The notes below the pieces were generated by a model that worked only from the letters and a program-made list of their open reading frames with translations, made no database searches and had not been told where the DNA came from. The position numbers were made by a program, and so were the translations under genes. 64,000 nt of DNA, taken from assembly GCA_032358255.1 (NCBI GenBank), contig JAULBX010029158.1:124001-188000 (forward strand), read 5' to 3'. This document shows positions 1-11,689 of this stretch, one piece after another; positions within the stretch are counted from its first letter, which is position 1, and each line of letters begins with the position of its first letter. Source of the DNA: Heterotrichella gracilis. Its lineage: Eukaryota > Sar > Xanthophyceae > Tribonematales > Xanthonemataceae.

Positions 1-1373
1 TTCAAGTCGGTGGAGAAGCCGCCCTGCACAAGGGGTGAGAGGGGGTTTCCATTAGGGTTTAGGGTTCGATTCAAGTCGGTGGCGAAGCCGCCCTGCACAA
101 GCAGTGGAAGGGGAGTTCCACTAGTTTAGGGTTTAATGTCAAGTCGGTGGAGATGCAGCCCTGCACAGGCAGTAAGGTGCAGTGTGTCTTAGGTATCTGA
201 TAATAGAACTCCGCCTCATTAGGCCTATGGGCTAGTCTGCCAAGTGGAAGCATATCATGTTATTATACCCCTCCGGATACCAAGACTAGACCATCCAAGC
301 AGCTTATGTTTGGGGGTTTAGGGCATAAATATACCCCTTCCTTGTGGGCAAAATGAAGTGTAGCTGTTTTGTAACTGTCCCATAACACAGCTGACGCAAC
401 CCGCTAATATCAACCGGCATAATTGCACGAACTGTTCCCTGCACCCACTACAGAACCAAGGGCCACGAGTGAATTTACAAATACTAAGAGAGCTATCCTG
501 AACCCACCTCCTCGCTGTTACCATCCACCACATCGGTTTTCTTCAGTGCTGGGAACTTTGATGCCACATCAGTGGTGGTGATCAGGTTAGGTTCATGACG
601 GCAGATGGGCACGCAGTCCTTGGTCAGCACGATGTCGCACTCGAAAAAGTCGGCGCCCTGCATTGTAAAGCGATAACCTCTCGTACACGTTTAGTTTGGA
701 TGGAGGGGGCAGGGTCAAGAGCAAGCAAGCGGCGCATATTCTGCCGGTTCCCGCCCTTCGCATTGCGTGCTCATGACGCACAAATAGCGAGCACCATGAC
801 GCAAATACCGTCACCTGTCCCACGTCAAGCATGCTTCACACCTAAAATGATGACCATGACAGTGATGCAGTGTCCTTGGACACCGTCGGTGCATTGCTTC
901 TTGCCCATAGCATGCATGTGCAGCAAATGTGCGTCTGGACACAAGCACAACTGCACACTGACTCGCACAGGACAGCCACGACCGCTGCCGTGCCTCCCAA
1001 CGCTCCAATATTAGTGTATGTTGACATCTGTTCACACAGAGTGCACAGCAGTGCCATGTAACGCGACAAGTACACCCATGTGTGGTGAATGCATGCATGC
1101 CAGTGACGTCAAGTGGGTGTGGTTAGCCTGGCCGCTGATCTATATCCAGGTCTTGGAAAATCCAAACCACACCACAAACATGGTATCAAAACTGCTTACA
1201 TCCTCAATGGCCTTGGTGTAGCCAAACATGGTGTGCTCCGGGTACGCAGCTGCGCTCCCCCTGTGGCCAATCACATATGGTGGTGAACCGAATGGCTTCT
1301 TCTTCCCTCCCGCCTGGGCTACGGCCAACGCCGTAGCCAGGACCAGCAGCGAACACAGGAACTGACGACCCAT
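1..1373 (-). CDS. Glycerophosphodiester phosphodiesterase, 5' part (cut by window edge)
   Basis: Hydrolyses glycerophosphodiesters to glycerol-3-phosphate and an alcohol (GlpQ/GDPD family, TIM barrel). Exons in transcription order are 1373-1200, 657-508 and 23-1 (continuing outside the window); the first two are 58 and 50 codons and both end in phase 0. The start is the ATG at 1373, which opens a signal peptide (MGRQF, then a Leu/Ala-rich core ending near AQA, residue 21), so the product is probably secreted or lumenal. Family motifs seen: the catalytic HRG with PEHT a few residues later (about residues 37-48), then GADFFECDIVLTKD with its acidic metal ligands, and RHEP. Exon 3 begins GGFSTDL, matching the GW/F-F-x-DFTL segment of GlpQ. 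The catalytic C-terminal half is not in the window. Family assignment is firm; substrate and location are inferred. Confidence 0.85.
2..168. repeat. Three tandem copies of a GDPD exon-3 edge (about 69 bp period)
   Basis: Units begin at about 2, 71 and 139. Each holds the acceptor AG and the first coding bases of exon 3 read on the minus strand (GGF-S/A-TDL in units 1 and 2; unit 3 is more decayed). TTTAGGG motifs lie between the units. Unit 1 is probably the used exon because the gene continues leftward. Confidence 0.8.
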
Positions 1374-2442
1374 ATTGGAGACTGACTTGGGCTCAGTGCA
1401 CCGAGCCGAAAGGTGACGACATCGAGCCCATGGCCACGCATATACACATGTCTCAGACAGTCTAGTGGACGTCAGCGCACAACGTGAAACCCGTGTGTGG
1501 GCCAACGGGCAAGGCGCTTTGCTTCCCTGGTCCCATCATGGGAGGAATAACTCGGAAAATGTGCGCCGGCAGCTTCGCCCAAGTTTTGTGCTGCATGCCA
1601 GTCGGACTGCGGTACAGTTGAACGGATTTCTGCGACAGCTGACAGAACCCTAGGGTTTAGAGCCTGCACCACTTTCAAGGGCACATCAGCTGGGGGCCAT
1701 TTGTTTGGTGGCAGTGTTCACCGCGTGCCCCGCCTATCACAGCCGTGTGCACTCCCCAAGCATGCACAGTTGTCACCGTTTCCCTGCTTACAAGGGCTAC
1801 AGACATGGGGCAATGCCATGTAGGCTACGCTGAGCGCAGAACGTGTGGAAGGGCTGTAAAGAGGGGTGTTGCACTATGGAATGCAACTGTCTTGAATTGG
1901 GTGCCCATTCCATGCTGGAAATGTGCGGGAAGGTAATGTCATGGTAAATTTCCCCCTCCACCATGTACACGGGCGAACATCAGGATGCAGTATTTGGGGT
2001 CAAAGTCATGCTCAGCTCATCAACTTGAAAAGGCACTAAATTCTAATGAGGACAGGCTGAAGAAACCCTAGGGGTTAAAGAATGCAGTGGCTGATGTACA
2101 AAAAATGCAGTAGAAGGAAAAGGTCAGGCCCAGCAGGGATCCCCGGGGACTGTATGTGCTGACCAGCTAACATGTTCATTTCCGCCAGGGGCGTATTCAA
2201 TACTGAACGATAACGCAATAGAGATGTTAAGTTCTGAATCAGTGGGCTGCCACTCAACAATAGCACCCCACGCAAGTTTCTCAATTGTACGCTGCACGGA
2301 GTCGCAGAAAGGGGACATAGTTTGCCTGCAAACGAGTGCCACTTTCTTCTTGCAGCAGTGCATGTGCCTCTGTCAACAGCCGTGCTGTTGCAGCCCAGAG
2401 ACGCAACTCCAATCCCAGTAATGGAACCCTCATAAGGGTATC
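1374..2442. other. Intergenic, GDPD 5' flank and channel gene 3' flank
   Basis: No open frame here has protein-like composition or family motifs. It should contain the GDPD promoter (right of 1373) and the 3' UTR of the channel gene (left of 2443). I see no tRNA, repeat array or mobile element. Confidence 0.5.
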
Positions 2443-5400
2443 CTAGGGATTCACTCCTGGGGCTTGTGCAGCCTCACCCATGGCGATGCCCACCTGCAGG
2501 CAATGGAGGGAGATGAGTGACTGCGTCAAATGGTGATGGGTTTCCAAGTCACATTGTAGTCACAATTGTAGTATGCATTTGGATATTGTTGCCAATAGGA
2601 GCTGGACTAGATTGCACACAAGCTGCCCTGTCTCCCGCTCCCACTCAATCTGCAGTGCGTGCTGCATAGTGCCACATGGCAGAGCTTGCAGGTGGTGGTC
2701 CATCACAATGCCACTGATGCAGCACCATCATCTTCGTGCCCCCTTTAGCTTTTCATAAGGCTCCACTGCCTGTAAACCCTACACCCCATACCCTAAACCC
2801 CAACCCCAAACCCTAAACCACGCGCACCTCAGCTCCTCGCGCGGCTCCAGCCTGCTGACCGGCTCCCGTGACCCCTGCACACTGCCCCGCACCCAGGCAA
2901 ACACCACAGAGGCGCCCTTGAGCAGGCGCAGCAGAGCAGCCACCGGCAGGTGCTCGATGTGGCGCTTGTCCACGATTGGCTGGATGTGAGCCAGCAGGGT
3001 GGCGCGCGCGTGGAGCAGCCGCGCCTCCTCGCCAGCCTGGGGAGCGGGGGATTAGGGTTAGGGATTGGGGTTTAGGGACTTAGGGTTTAGCATCCTTGCC
3101 AGGTTGGGAGGGATGATGGTGAGTGCGGTGAGGAGGCAACTGGGGGATAAATTAGGGGGGAAAGTGAGAATACGATTTCCATGCGATCCAATTAAGGTGC
3201 ATAGATATGTGCGAACAGCATGCGACCACCTTGAACATTACTATTTGTGTACAATGCTCACCTTGACCTGCTTGTACACCTCGTGCATCACCACGATGGA
3301 CATGTGGAGCAGCCCTACACGCACAAGCAGCGTGTAGGCGCCATACACCCACACCGCCAGGCCGCCAAAGGACGCCCCCTGCGCCCCCCCCTCCCCTTCA
3401 GCGCTGAACTGACACAGATTATCCGCATCTGCAAACACCTCCAAGGTGGTGAACAGCCCCTCGTAGAGCTGGGTGAAGGAACCCCAAAGGGTGTTGTAGC
3501 CGGGCCCCAGCTCGGGGCAGGTGCCTCCACATGTGCTGATGGTGTGGCAATGGCACACGCTGGCGTCTGGGCCATAATGGCACACCGAGGATTGGCCGCA
3601 GGCATTGTGGGTGGGCGCGAGGGAGTGGAGCGCCAGGGCAAAGCCCCCCATGGTGGCTGCGGCGATGGCAAGCAGGGGGGTCATGCGCCTGAAGCAGCGC
3701 AGCATGATGTGCACCGGCTGCCCCAGGTAGCGGATGGTGGTGAGGCGGGGCGCAAACTGGCCCCAAACGCACGCCACCATGGCTGCCAACAGAAGCTGGA
3801 GGCTGGGGGTCTTGGTGAAGGCCCATGCGTGCACGGGGACTAACACCGGGACAGCCACCAGCGCCGCGGCGGTGGCGAGGGACAGTATTAGCTGACACAT
3901 GTCTCCCGAGGTGACGCGCGCTGTGCGGTGGCGGGAGGCTGCGGCTTGTTTCAGCAGGGTCTGCATGAGGGTCCATGCGGCGTTCACCCCCGCTAGGGCT
4001 ATGCTGACAAACCACCACCCCACCCCCCGCCAGGTGGCAAACATGGCTGTGGAGAGCAGCATGGCGGCAAAGAGGAGGAGACTGAGAGCTGCATAGGCGG
4101 ACCCTAGGGTTGTCCACTGGTGCTTGATCACCGCCCTGAAGGGCTGCAGGGTGAAGAGCTCGGGCTTGGCGGCGGCTGACACCGCGCGCACCACGTCCTG
4201 CATGCCATCCACCCTGGCCACGGAAGGCACAAAGCCCATGACTGCGCCCAATTCGGTGGGGATTTGGTCGCTCAGGCATCCCTGGAAGAGCCAGGCCAGT
4301 CCCCGGGGGGTGGGGGTGCGCACGGGGAGGACGCGCTCCGACATGGCGAGGAGTACTGGCCACATGCTCTTGTAGGACCCGCCCGTCAGCAGCCGCTCCT
4401 GTAAAAGCAATGAATATTAATATAATTGAAATTTTAAATTATAACCTAAATAATTACAATAGAAAACTACAACAAATGAGGAAGAAAGAATGAATATTAC
4501 AGAAAATAATCATAAGAACATTAAATCGCTTTGATACAAATGCGAATAATAATAATACAGATATAAGCATGAATGGTAATGAGTACCCTAGCTAGCATAC
4601 CAACCACATGTCACATCCTGGGACAGGCCCCCCGTAAATCAGCAACAAAACACCAAAATGTCACCTGCACCAGGTACGCCACCAGCTGCGCTGCCAGGTT
4701 GGACCCCCGCACCAAACGCTGCATCCCCACCACAAACCGCTCCGCCTCCCGGGGATTGGCAGCCAGGATCGCACTTGTCAGCGCCAAACCCTCCAGGGGA
4801 AGCTGCTGCTGCTGCCCCGCCTGGTAGACCACCCTCGCCACATGCGCAAGCAAGGGTAGCTCCTCGTGTGGCGCCTTTTCCAGGTGGTCCGCTGCCGCCT
4901 TGAGTGCGTACATGAGCACGTTGTAGCCCTGTGCGCTGACCATGGTGAGGTCGCGGGTCTCCAGCAGGATCATGCAGTTGTCGGGGGAGCAGGGGAGGAC
5001 GGACATGGGGCCGCTGTGCTGCCTGCAAGGTAATACTATTAAAGGTAAGGGTCATGCCAGGTTGTAAAGAAGGTGGATCATGGAAATGCCTGAGCGTGGG
5101 TGTTAATTTTAATTTTTTGGGCGGTGGAGGATTGACCTGCGCCTGCTGTGCTCCAGCGGGTGTGGGGTGTGGCTGATGCGGAGCGTAATACAGTGGGAGA
5201 GTTCAAGCACCAAAGTAGAGTAGTGCCTGGGATTGCAGGGTGCAAAATGGACGACATTTGCTGCAGCTTGCAGGCTCAATTCATTAAAGGCGCATACCAG
5301 GGCTGGATAGAAAGCAGATTAGGGCTTAAGGCTGGGATTTATTGTCCATTACTTTGTCTCAATAAAGTTCCTGGCAGTGCACACCTGAATGACAGTCCAT

Positions 5401-8400
5401 TCATGTCTTTGGGGCTCAGGCTTTATATTTAGCGTTTAGGGCAGCGCGCAGCCCATCTGAGTCCTCGCTGGGGCGGTGCCTTTATCTTAAGGGTTTAGGG
5501 TTTAGGGCAGCGCTCACCTGAAAGACAAGTCCTGGCTGGGGCTCAGGCTTTACGTTTAGGCTTACGGCTTTGAAATCTGTAGGGTTTAGGGTCTCCGTAA
5601 TGCACGCACCTGAAGGATAGCCCGTCCGAGTCCTCGCTGGGGCTCAGGCAGTAGGGGATTTAGGGTTTAAGGCTTTTAGGGTTTAGGGCAGCGCGCACCT
5701 GAAGGACAGCCCATCCGAGTCCTCGCTGGGGCTGTGCATGAGGGTGGATGAGGGCAGCTCCGGCCCATCCACCTGGTTGAACTGCTTCTGCTGCACGCGC
5801 ACGTGGTCCGTGCCAAAGGCGTCTGTCTCCACAAACACCACCCGCATGAGCGCGGGCTGCCGCCAGTCAAGCGGCTGCCAGCTCCACACCAGGGGGGCGA
5901 CTTCCCTGGAGGGAAATGGAAGATGTTTAGGGTTTGGGTTTGGTTAGAAAATGGGTTAGGGTTCAAGGCCTGGGGCTGCCAGCCCCACACCAAGGGGGCT
6001 ACTTCCCTGAAGATGCATATCATCAGACCATTACTAGGATGACTTATTGTAATAATTATTATCACTTAGTAAAGAAAACTGGGTTATTATTCCTTTAGGG
6101 CTAGGGTCAGGATCAGGGATCACATCTGGATGCAAAAACCCTAACCTGTGATGACTAGGTGCAGGAGGGCTTCCCAGAAAACAAAAGATGTAGCTTGTCA
6201 GTAATCATTACTCATTATTGTTGGCAAGGGAAGGGAGGGGTTGGCAGGGAAACGTAGCACGTCTAAGGAAATGGGCAGGGAAGGGGAGTGGAGTACATGG
6301 GATGAGAGGGGAGAGGAGAGGAGGACCACTTGTGTACGGTGGTATACCAGGCAACAATCCGTTCCCCTTGCCTAGTTTCCTGGCTGCAGCTGCTGCTTAG
6401 GGTTTAAGATTTACTCTCTAGGGTTTAGAATTTAGGGTTTTAGGGTCAAGCCCACTCGCCTGCCCACCAGCTTGCACACCCCTGGCCGCTGCAGCTGCGA
6501 CACGATGGCGCCAGACTCGGAATCCACGATGAACAGCCCATAGTCCTGCCCCCCCTGGTCCAGCACCAGCAGCCAGTCCCCACGGTCCACACTCAGCCCC
6601 ACCACCCTGGGCTGCATGGACTTTGTGACCTCTGTGAATGGCAGCTTGAGCATGTTGGGGCCCAGGGCCACATCCATGGAGGTCACGATGAGGTCCACCT
6701 GCAATTCAGGGGTTATGCGTCAGGTTGCTGTGCAAATTTCCTGAATAAAGCGGATTTATATTGTTGTTGGAGGCTGCATGGACTAGGTGACCTCTGTGAA
6801 TGGCAGCTTGAGCATGTTGGGGCCCAGGGCCACATCCGTGGAGGTCACGATGAGGTCAACCTGGGGCACGGGGTAATTTGTTAGTTTAATATTTTAATGT
6901 GAAAAATATAACTTAAATTTTATTGTTCAACAAGGTTACATAATGTCCACCTGCACCAGCGGTGCATCTTAATTTCTGGAATTTTATTTCTTCATAAAAT
7001 CTTTTGTATAAAACCCTCGTTTATGCAATTGGGGTGGGGCCAAATGAGCCCTTTTGCCCTAACTCCTTTGTTTCCTTGTATTCTAAAAAACAAGAAAAAT
7101 GCAGTTTTTTGTGTAAATAACGAGGAGCCCTCACCTGTGCCCTGCTGTGCCCTTGTTGAAGGCCCAGCACCGACCCCGGGTGCAGCACCGACTGCGACAA
7201 ATACACCCGCTGGCCGTTGCTGCTGCAGTGGTGGTCGGTGAAGCGGGCATCTGGGGTAGGGCCCAGGTGGATGGTGTGGAGGTAACCCCCCCGCGCATCC
7301 AGCATTTTAACCTCCCCTGATGCAAACACCACCAGCAGGCGGCAATCCTCGGTCCCCGCCACAAAGCACGACTGGAGCACAATCCCCGGGAAGGTGGTGT
7401 GGTAGAGCAGGCTGACTTTGGTGGATCGGGAGGCGTCGGTGCGGGACAGTTCGCAGTCGTCCACGGTTTGGCGCATGGTGGAGGAGCGCAGCATCTCGGC
7501 TACAGCGATTGTGGTGAGGGTGGGGGATCCTGCGGGGTGGTTGGTTGGGTGATGGGGGTGGCCACGAGGTATATTGGTGCATGCATGACCTTGCAAGCAG
7601 CTGAAGAAATTGGGCTTAGGGTTTAGGATTCTGCGCCACATGTGAGCTACAGCAATGGTGGCGAGGGTAGAAGTGAGAGGTGGGTGGTTGGATGGGTGCT
7701 GTGCTAAATGCGTGTGTAGTGGGTGTATGTGCACATGTGCATGGCCTCGGGAGTCTAATTGTCGTCTTTTTGTATCCGTTGGTTGATCCTGACTTTAGGT
7801 ATCGTCATAGGCCAGGTGCAAGGGACATAGTGACATTATGTACTGTCTTGTGGCATTTTGGTGAATTGCTAGGCTCCCCTGCGCGCCATTACCTTGAGCA
7901 TGCGCACGCCCAGCTAGTCGATGTTCCATGATGATCAAATCAGACAAATGTGAACACTTGCCAAGGAATATCCAAAATTGCAGCAGGTAGGGGCGCCCAC
8001 CCTACATTCAAAACCTTAAAGACCCTACAGCAGCTCACCAGCGCCAGCGGGCGCTTGCCGTGGAGTGATGGCCAGGTGGCGGACACCAAAACCCTTCAAC
8101 GTAAACCCTAAACTCAACAGACCCTGTACTGCTTCAGGGGCTTAGGGGTACGCACCAGTGCCAGTTGGTGCTTCCCGGTAGGTGATCGCCAGGTGGCGCC
8201 CAGACACCGAAAACCCTAGCTTGTGGTCCTCCACTGCCTGCTCCTTGGCGCTGTGCTTGCTCACGGGTAGCTCAAACAGCTTGGGCACAGGCCAAACCCC
8301 CGGCCAATAGCTGAGGCATGCCCGGAAAATGGACACCGCCCGCCCCTCCACACATGCGATGGAGATGCGGGAATCCAGGCCCCAGTTGAGGGGCACCTGG

Positions 8401-11400
8401 CCGCCCCCTTTGGTGATGAAATGGGTGGGGAGGGAGTCGGGAGGTACCTGCGTGGGTAGGTGCGAGTGGTGGGCGCATGGGGAGAATGGGGTGTCTTGGC
8501 AAGGGTGTGTGGCGTGTGGCAAATGCAGTTCTCAGTGCCCTGCAGTGACCTATTGACACACGCCACATCGCCCATGCTGCAATGCTTGGAATGCCGCTTG
8601 GCCATCAGAGGTGCCATCAGATTGCATGCTACCATGCTGCACATGCAATATTCGGCTGGGCAAAAACATTAGCCCATGCACAGAAGTACCAGCAGCCCAA
8701 CCTAGCCAGCGTCAACCCCATTGAGCCTTGTCATGGAAACATGCAAAATAAGTAAAGCAAGAAGGATAAATTGATCATTAAGACATGGAATCATCCACTC
8801 ACCAGGCATGGTACCCCATCCAGCGCGGTGTGCAGCGTCTGCCTGCTGGAAGCCCCCGGCACCACAGTGGAGTAGCACAGCAGCGAGGAGTGCACACCCA
8901 CAGCCAGGGAAGGCGGCGGCACCTCCCCTCCCCCCCCCTGCCCATCCACCTGCCCTCCCCTGGGCAGCGTCTTTACCCCCCCTGAGGGCTCAACCACGTG
9001 CCGGGTGCCATCCGCGCACCCCACCAGCACCGTCATCCCAGGGCCATACTGCGAAATTGCGGGGTAGTAGGACACCCCCGCTGCCAGGTGCTCCGCCAAG
9101 GGGGGCGGCTGCTGAACGCTGTGGGAGGGTCCAGGCCACAGGAATTGGCAGTAGGCCGCCGGGCTGTGGTGCGGGATGGACCAGGTGATGGTGCATGGCT
9201 GGAGGTGCATGGCGGGGGGCAGGTCGCGGTACAGGGAGGTGCCCCCGCTGGCGTGGGAGAGGGCTGCGATCTGCCACAGCTGCGTGTGTATGCCCTCCTC
9301 GGCCTGGCCTGATACTAGCAGGTAGCAGCCGTCGGTGGACAGCTGCAGGTGGTGCACCTGGAACAAGTATAGGAAGAATACATAAGAAAATATCAATTTT
9401 AATCATGATGATTATAATGAGTACACCACAGGCTGGCATGTGCCTGCCATATCTTGCAATCCCGCTGACACCACATTGGAGACTGGCAGCATCCCTTCAG
9501 CCAAGCACACCTGCCCAGATGCAACGAAAACAAATTCACAGATGAAAATGTTGGAAAGCATGCAGTGGCGCTCACCTGGTAGATGCGGGGATGACCTGCA
9601 CCCTCCTCGGGGATCGGAGCGGCTGTGGATATCCCCGCTTGGCGCGCTGCCAGCGGGTCCTGGGCTGAATCCTCCACCCGCAGCGCCGCCGGCCTGGCTT
9701 TTTGGTGGAATGGCATGGGCGCATGGGCCTCCCCACTGGTCTCCCCAGGGGGTGCAGACCTATCCATTGCCAAGCGCAGGTCCTGGGTAGGGTCAAGGGG
9801 GGTGGTGCGCGTGCGGGAGGGGGGGCGGGTGGCCACCGGCGGCAGCAGCACACTCACCACATCATATGCGGTAGGGGCTGCTCCTGGGGGTGCGGGGAAG
9901 GTGCTGGTGGGTGGCTCCTGTGTAGGAGAGGATTGTTCGGGGGGCGTGGATGCGCCTGCTTGGGGGGAGCGCGTGATGAAATCCAGCTCGGAGGGCTCGC
10001 CGCTGCTTGTAGCACCAGAGGTGGGGACCTCGCGCTGCGGCGGTGGGGGCTGCGTGCTGGAGGGCTGGGTGGCGAGGGTTGCTACCGCTGCGCCCGTGGC
10101 TGCTGCAGCTGCGATTGTGGCGGCTGTGGCGGCTGGGGGTGTGTCTGTCCCAGTGGAGGGTACTGGGAACCCAGTGGGTACTGGGGGGTCGGGGGGTGGT
10201 GGGCGGAATTTGGAGGGTGGGTACCAGGGCGGTCTGACTGACTGTTGTTGGGGCTGTGGGGAAAAGGCGATGGGCGCCGCTTGCGCTGACGTGGAGGGCA
10301 TGTCTGCACACACGCATGCAGGGTGCAGGTGAGTGAAACAGTTATTTTCAGTTGCACCTCAAAACAGTTTGTGGCCAACTTTTCAACGTGGTTTCTGTCT
10401 ATGCAGTGGTACCAGTATTGGAAGGGTACTGGACTTTCAGGTTTGTATGTTCTGCCTGGCCTCTGCTTACCTGATTGGGCAAACGGCGCGGCTGTGTCCT
10501 TCACACTGTATCTCGGCGCTTGGCTGGTACTCTGCACATCACAAAACCACAGTGTACAGTTCAGGGGCTTTTTGTACAGCCCATAAAGCAGCGGAGTAAA
10601 CTGTGTGAGTCTGTAGTAGGTGATGAGCACATCTAGGCATTGGAACCCCTGTGAACTCACCTCTGTAGTCTCCTGGCTAGGGATGCTGGGTTGCATGGTG
10701 AGGCGGCCGCTCTGGGTCCACCTGGCCTCCCGCTTGCCAGACTGTTTCAGGGACCGTGATGTCACTCGTGGCGAGTCTGAGGAAGGCATCTCCCCCTGCA
10801 CCCAGGTGTGTAGAGGAGCTGGTGAGGTGCAGTGTCAGAGACAAGTCACAAACTCTTGGAGGTCCTTTTGGTGGGCCAAAGTTGGTGTATTATTAATGAT
10901 ACTACCAAGAACGAGGAAGCCGATGAACACGAGGTCTGCTTTTGTTTTACCCGATGTTAAAAGGCGGCCGTTTTCGTGCAAGATACTGGTGCACCGTAAG
11001 TTGGCAGGGGGGGTCAGTGACTACTGTGCTGCAGTCGAGGCAAACCGGTGTATGACTACACGGTGTTTCCTACACTGCAAAGCCTCTAGAAACCTTACCT
11101 TTGTGGCTGCTGAAAATTTAAGTGAATCCTGTGATACCACCGTCGGCAGCATTGCCATTTCAGCGGACACATCCACCTCATAGAGAGGAATGGGCAGCTG
11201 GTGCTGGGTAGGGGGACCACCTCTCTCGGGAGACGACGAGCTGCTTCGTGAAGGCGACAGGTTTGGAGTTAGGTGAGGCCCGGTGAACGAGTCTGTCCTG
11301 ATCCCAAACACCAGATCCTTGGAAGCCAGGGACGGTGACCTGGACTCAACGTTGCTGACATCTGGCGAGGGCGACCGGCCCACAATCTCCTCAGGCAGGG

Positions 11401-11689
11401 CAAAGCTGGGCTCTGTCTCGAGCTCGCGAAAGGCAGCATCGAAGGGATCCGAGCCTTCTGAGAGCCGCCCCTGCTGCGGAGCCGCTCGCTCGAAGGCATC
11501 CTGGTCTGGTTGCTGCTGCACGTCCCCTTGTCGCTGCTCTAGCTCCTCTTGCCATGCATGCGTCTCGAAAGGGCTTTGCTCCACTTCAGTGTAGGGCACG
11601 GGGCGTGCTGCCGAGATGGTTGATCGCTCCGGAGACTGCTTGCGTCTGAATACCCTTGAGAGGTGGGATTTGAAGGACCTCTGAGACAT
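2443..11689 (-). CDS. Predicted beta-propeller/six-TM TRP-like ion channel, 1673 aa
   Basis: Fourteen exons chain with matching phases: 11689-11099, 10795-10661, 10531-10471, 10303-9576, 9357-8803, 8447-8156, 7499-7135, 6698-6460, 5905-5699, 5022-4665, 4398-3262, 3036-2828, 2713-2620, 2493-2443 (stop). The start is the first ATG of the Ser/Arg-rich exon. Residues 1-505 are low-complexity (Ser, Pro, Ala, Gln) and probably disordered. Residues about 506-1060 show repeated WD/propeller-like strands (for example VKMLDARGGYLHTIHL, WLLVLDQGGQDYGLFIVD). A helical linker follows. Exon 11 encodes six hydrophobic segments at about 1280-1300, 1305-1326, 1346-1371, 1377-1393, 1416-1438 and 1521-1549. Between segments 5 and 6 lie a six-cysteine loop (1444-1471) and a pore-like stretch (1481-1503). 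This is the Ion_trans/TRP layout; the family call is inference from topology and not from a search. Intron 8 needs a GC donor (6459). Several introns hold copies of neighbouring exon edges. Confidence 0.72.
5377..5736. repeat. Five tandem copies of the channel exon-9 donor edge
   Basis: The real exon end is near 5688-5736 (minus strand: GDG/DGLSF then the donor at 5698). Decaying copies containing the ACCTGAAGGACAGCCCATCC core and CCTCGCTGGGGCT lie near 5377-5424, 5441-5480, 5508-5548 and 5601-5650. TTTAGGG motifs separate them. Confidence 0.85.
5877..6012. repeat. Copy of the channel exon-9 acceptor edge
   Basis: The exon 9 start (5877-5910, CCACACCAGGGGGGCGACTT) recurs with a few substitutions at about 5977-6012 inside intron 8. 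A GGGTTTGG/GGGTTAGGG stretch lies between the two. Confidence 0.75.
6612..6861. repeat. Copy of the channel exon-8 acceptor edge, with stop
   Basis: About 87 bp of exon 8 (6612-6698) is repeated nearly unchanged at 6775-6861 in the upstream intron. Read on the minus strand the copy keeps AG plus VDLIVTS but runs into a TAG after EVT, so it cannot replace the real exon. Confidence 0.85.
7488..7668. repeat. Copy of the channel exon-7 acceptor edge
   Basis: The sequence around the acceptor of exon 7 (GCTACAGCGATTGTGGTGAG near 7500) recurs as GCTACAGCAATGGTGGCGAG near 7649. A TTAGGGTTTAGG motif lies between them at 7616. Confidence 0.65.
8028..8212. repeat. Copy of the channel exon-6 donor edge
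   Basis: The end of exon 6 with its donor (8145-8212) has a diverged copy at about 8030-8096 in the following intron. Shared blocks are CACCAG-GCCAG, GGTGATCGCCAGGTGGCG-like, and CAGACACC/GGACACCAAAACCCT. A CCCTAAAC motif lies between the copies. Confidence 0.7.

Noticed and set aside
3247-3843. Long plus-strand open frame of 198 codons
   Set aside because: It is antisense to channel exon 11 (hydrophobic segments, phase-consistent splicing); composition is that of a GC-rich shadow.
9625-10332. Gly-rich plus-strand frame of 235 codons
   Set aside because: It is the reverse complement of the Pro/Ala-rich exon 4 of the channel gene.
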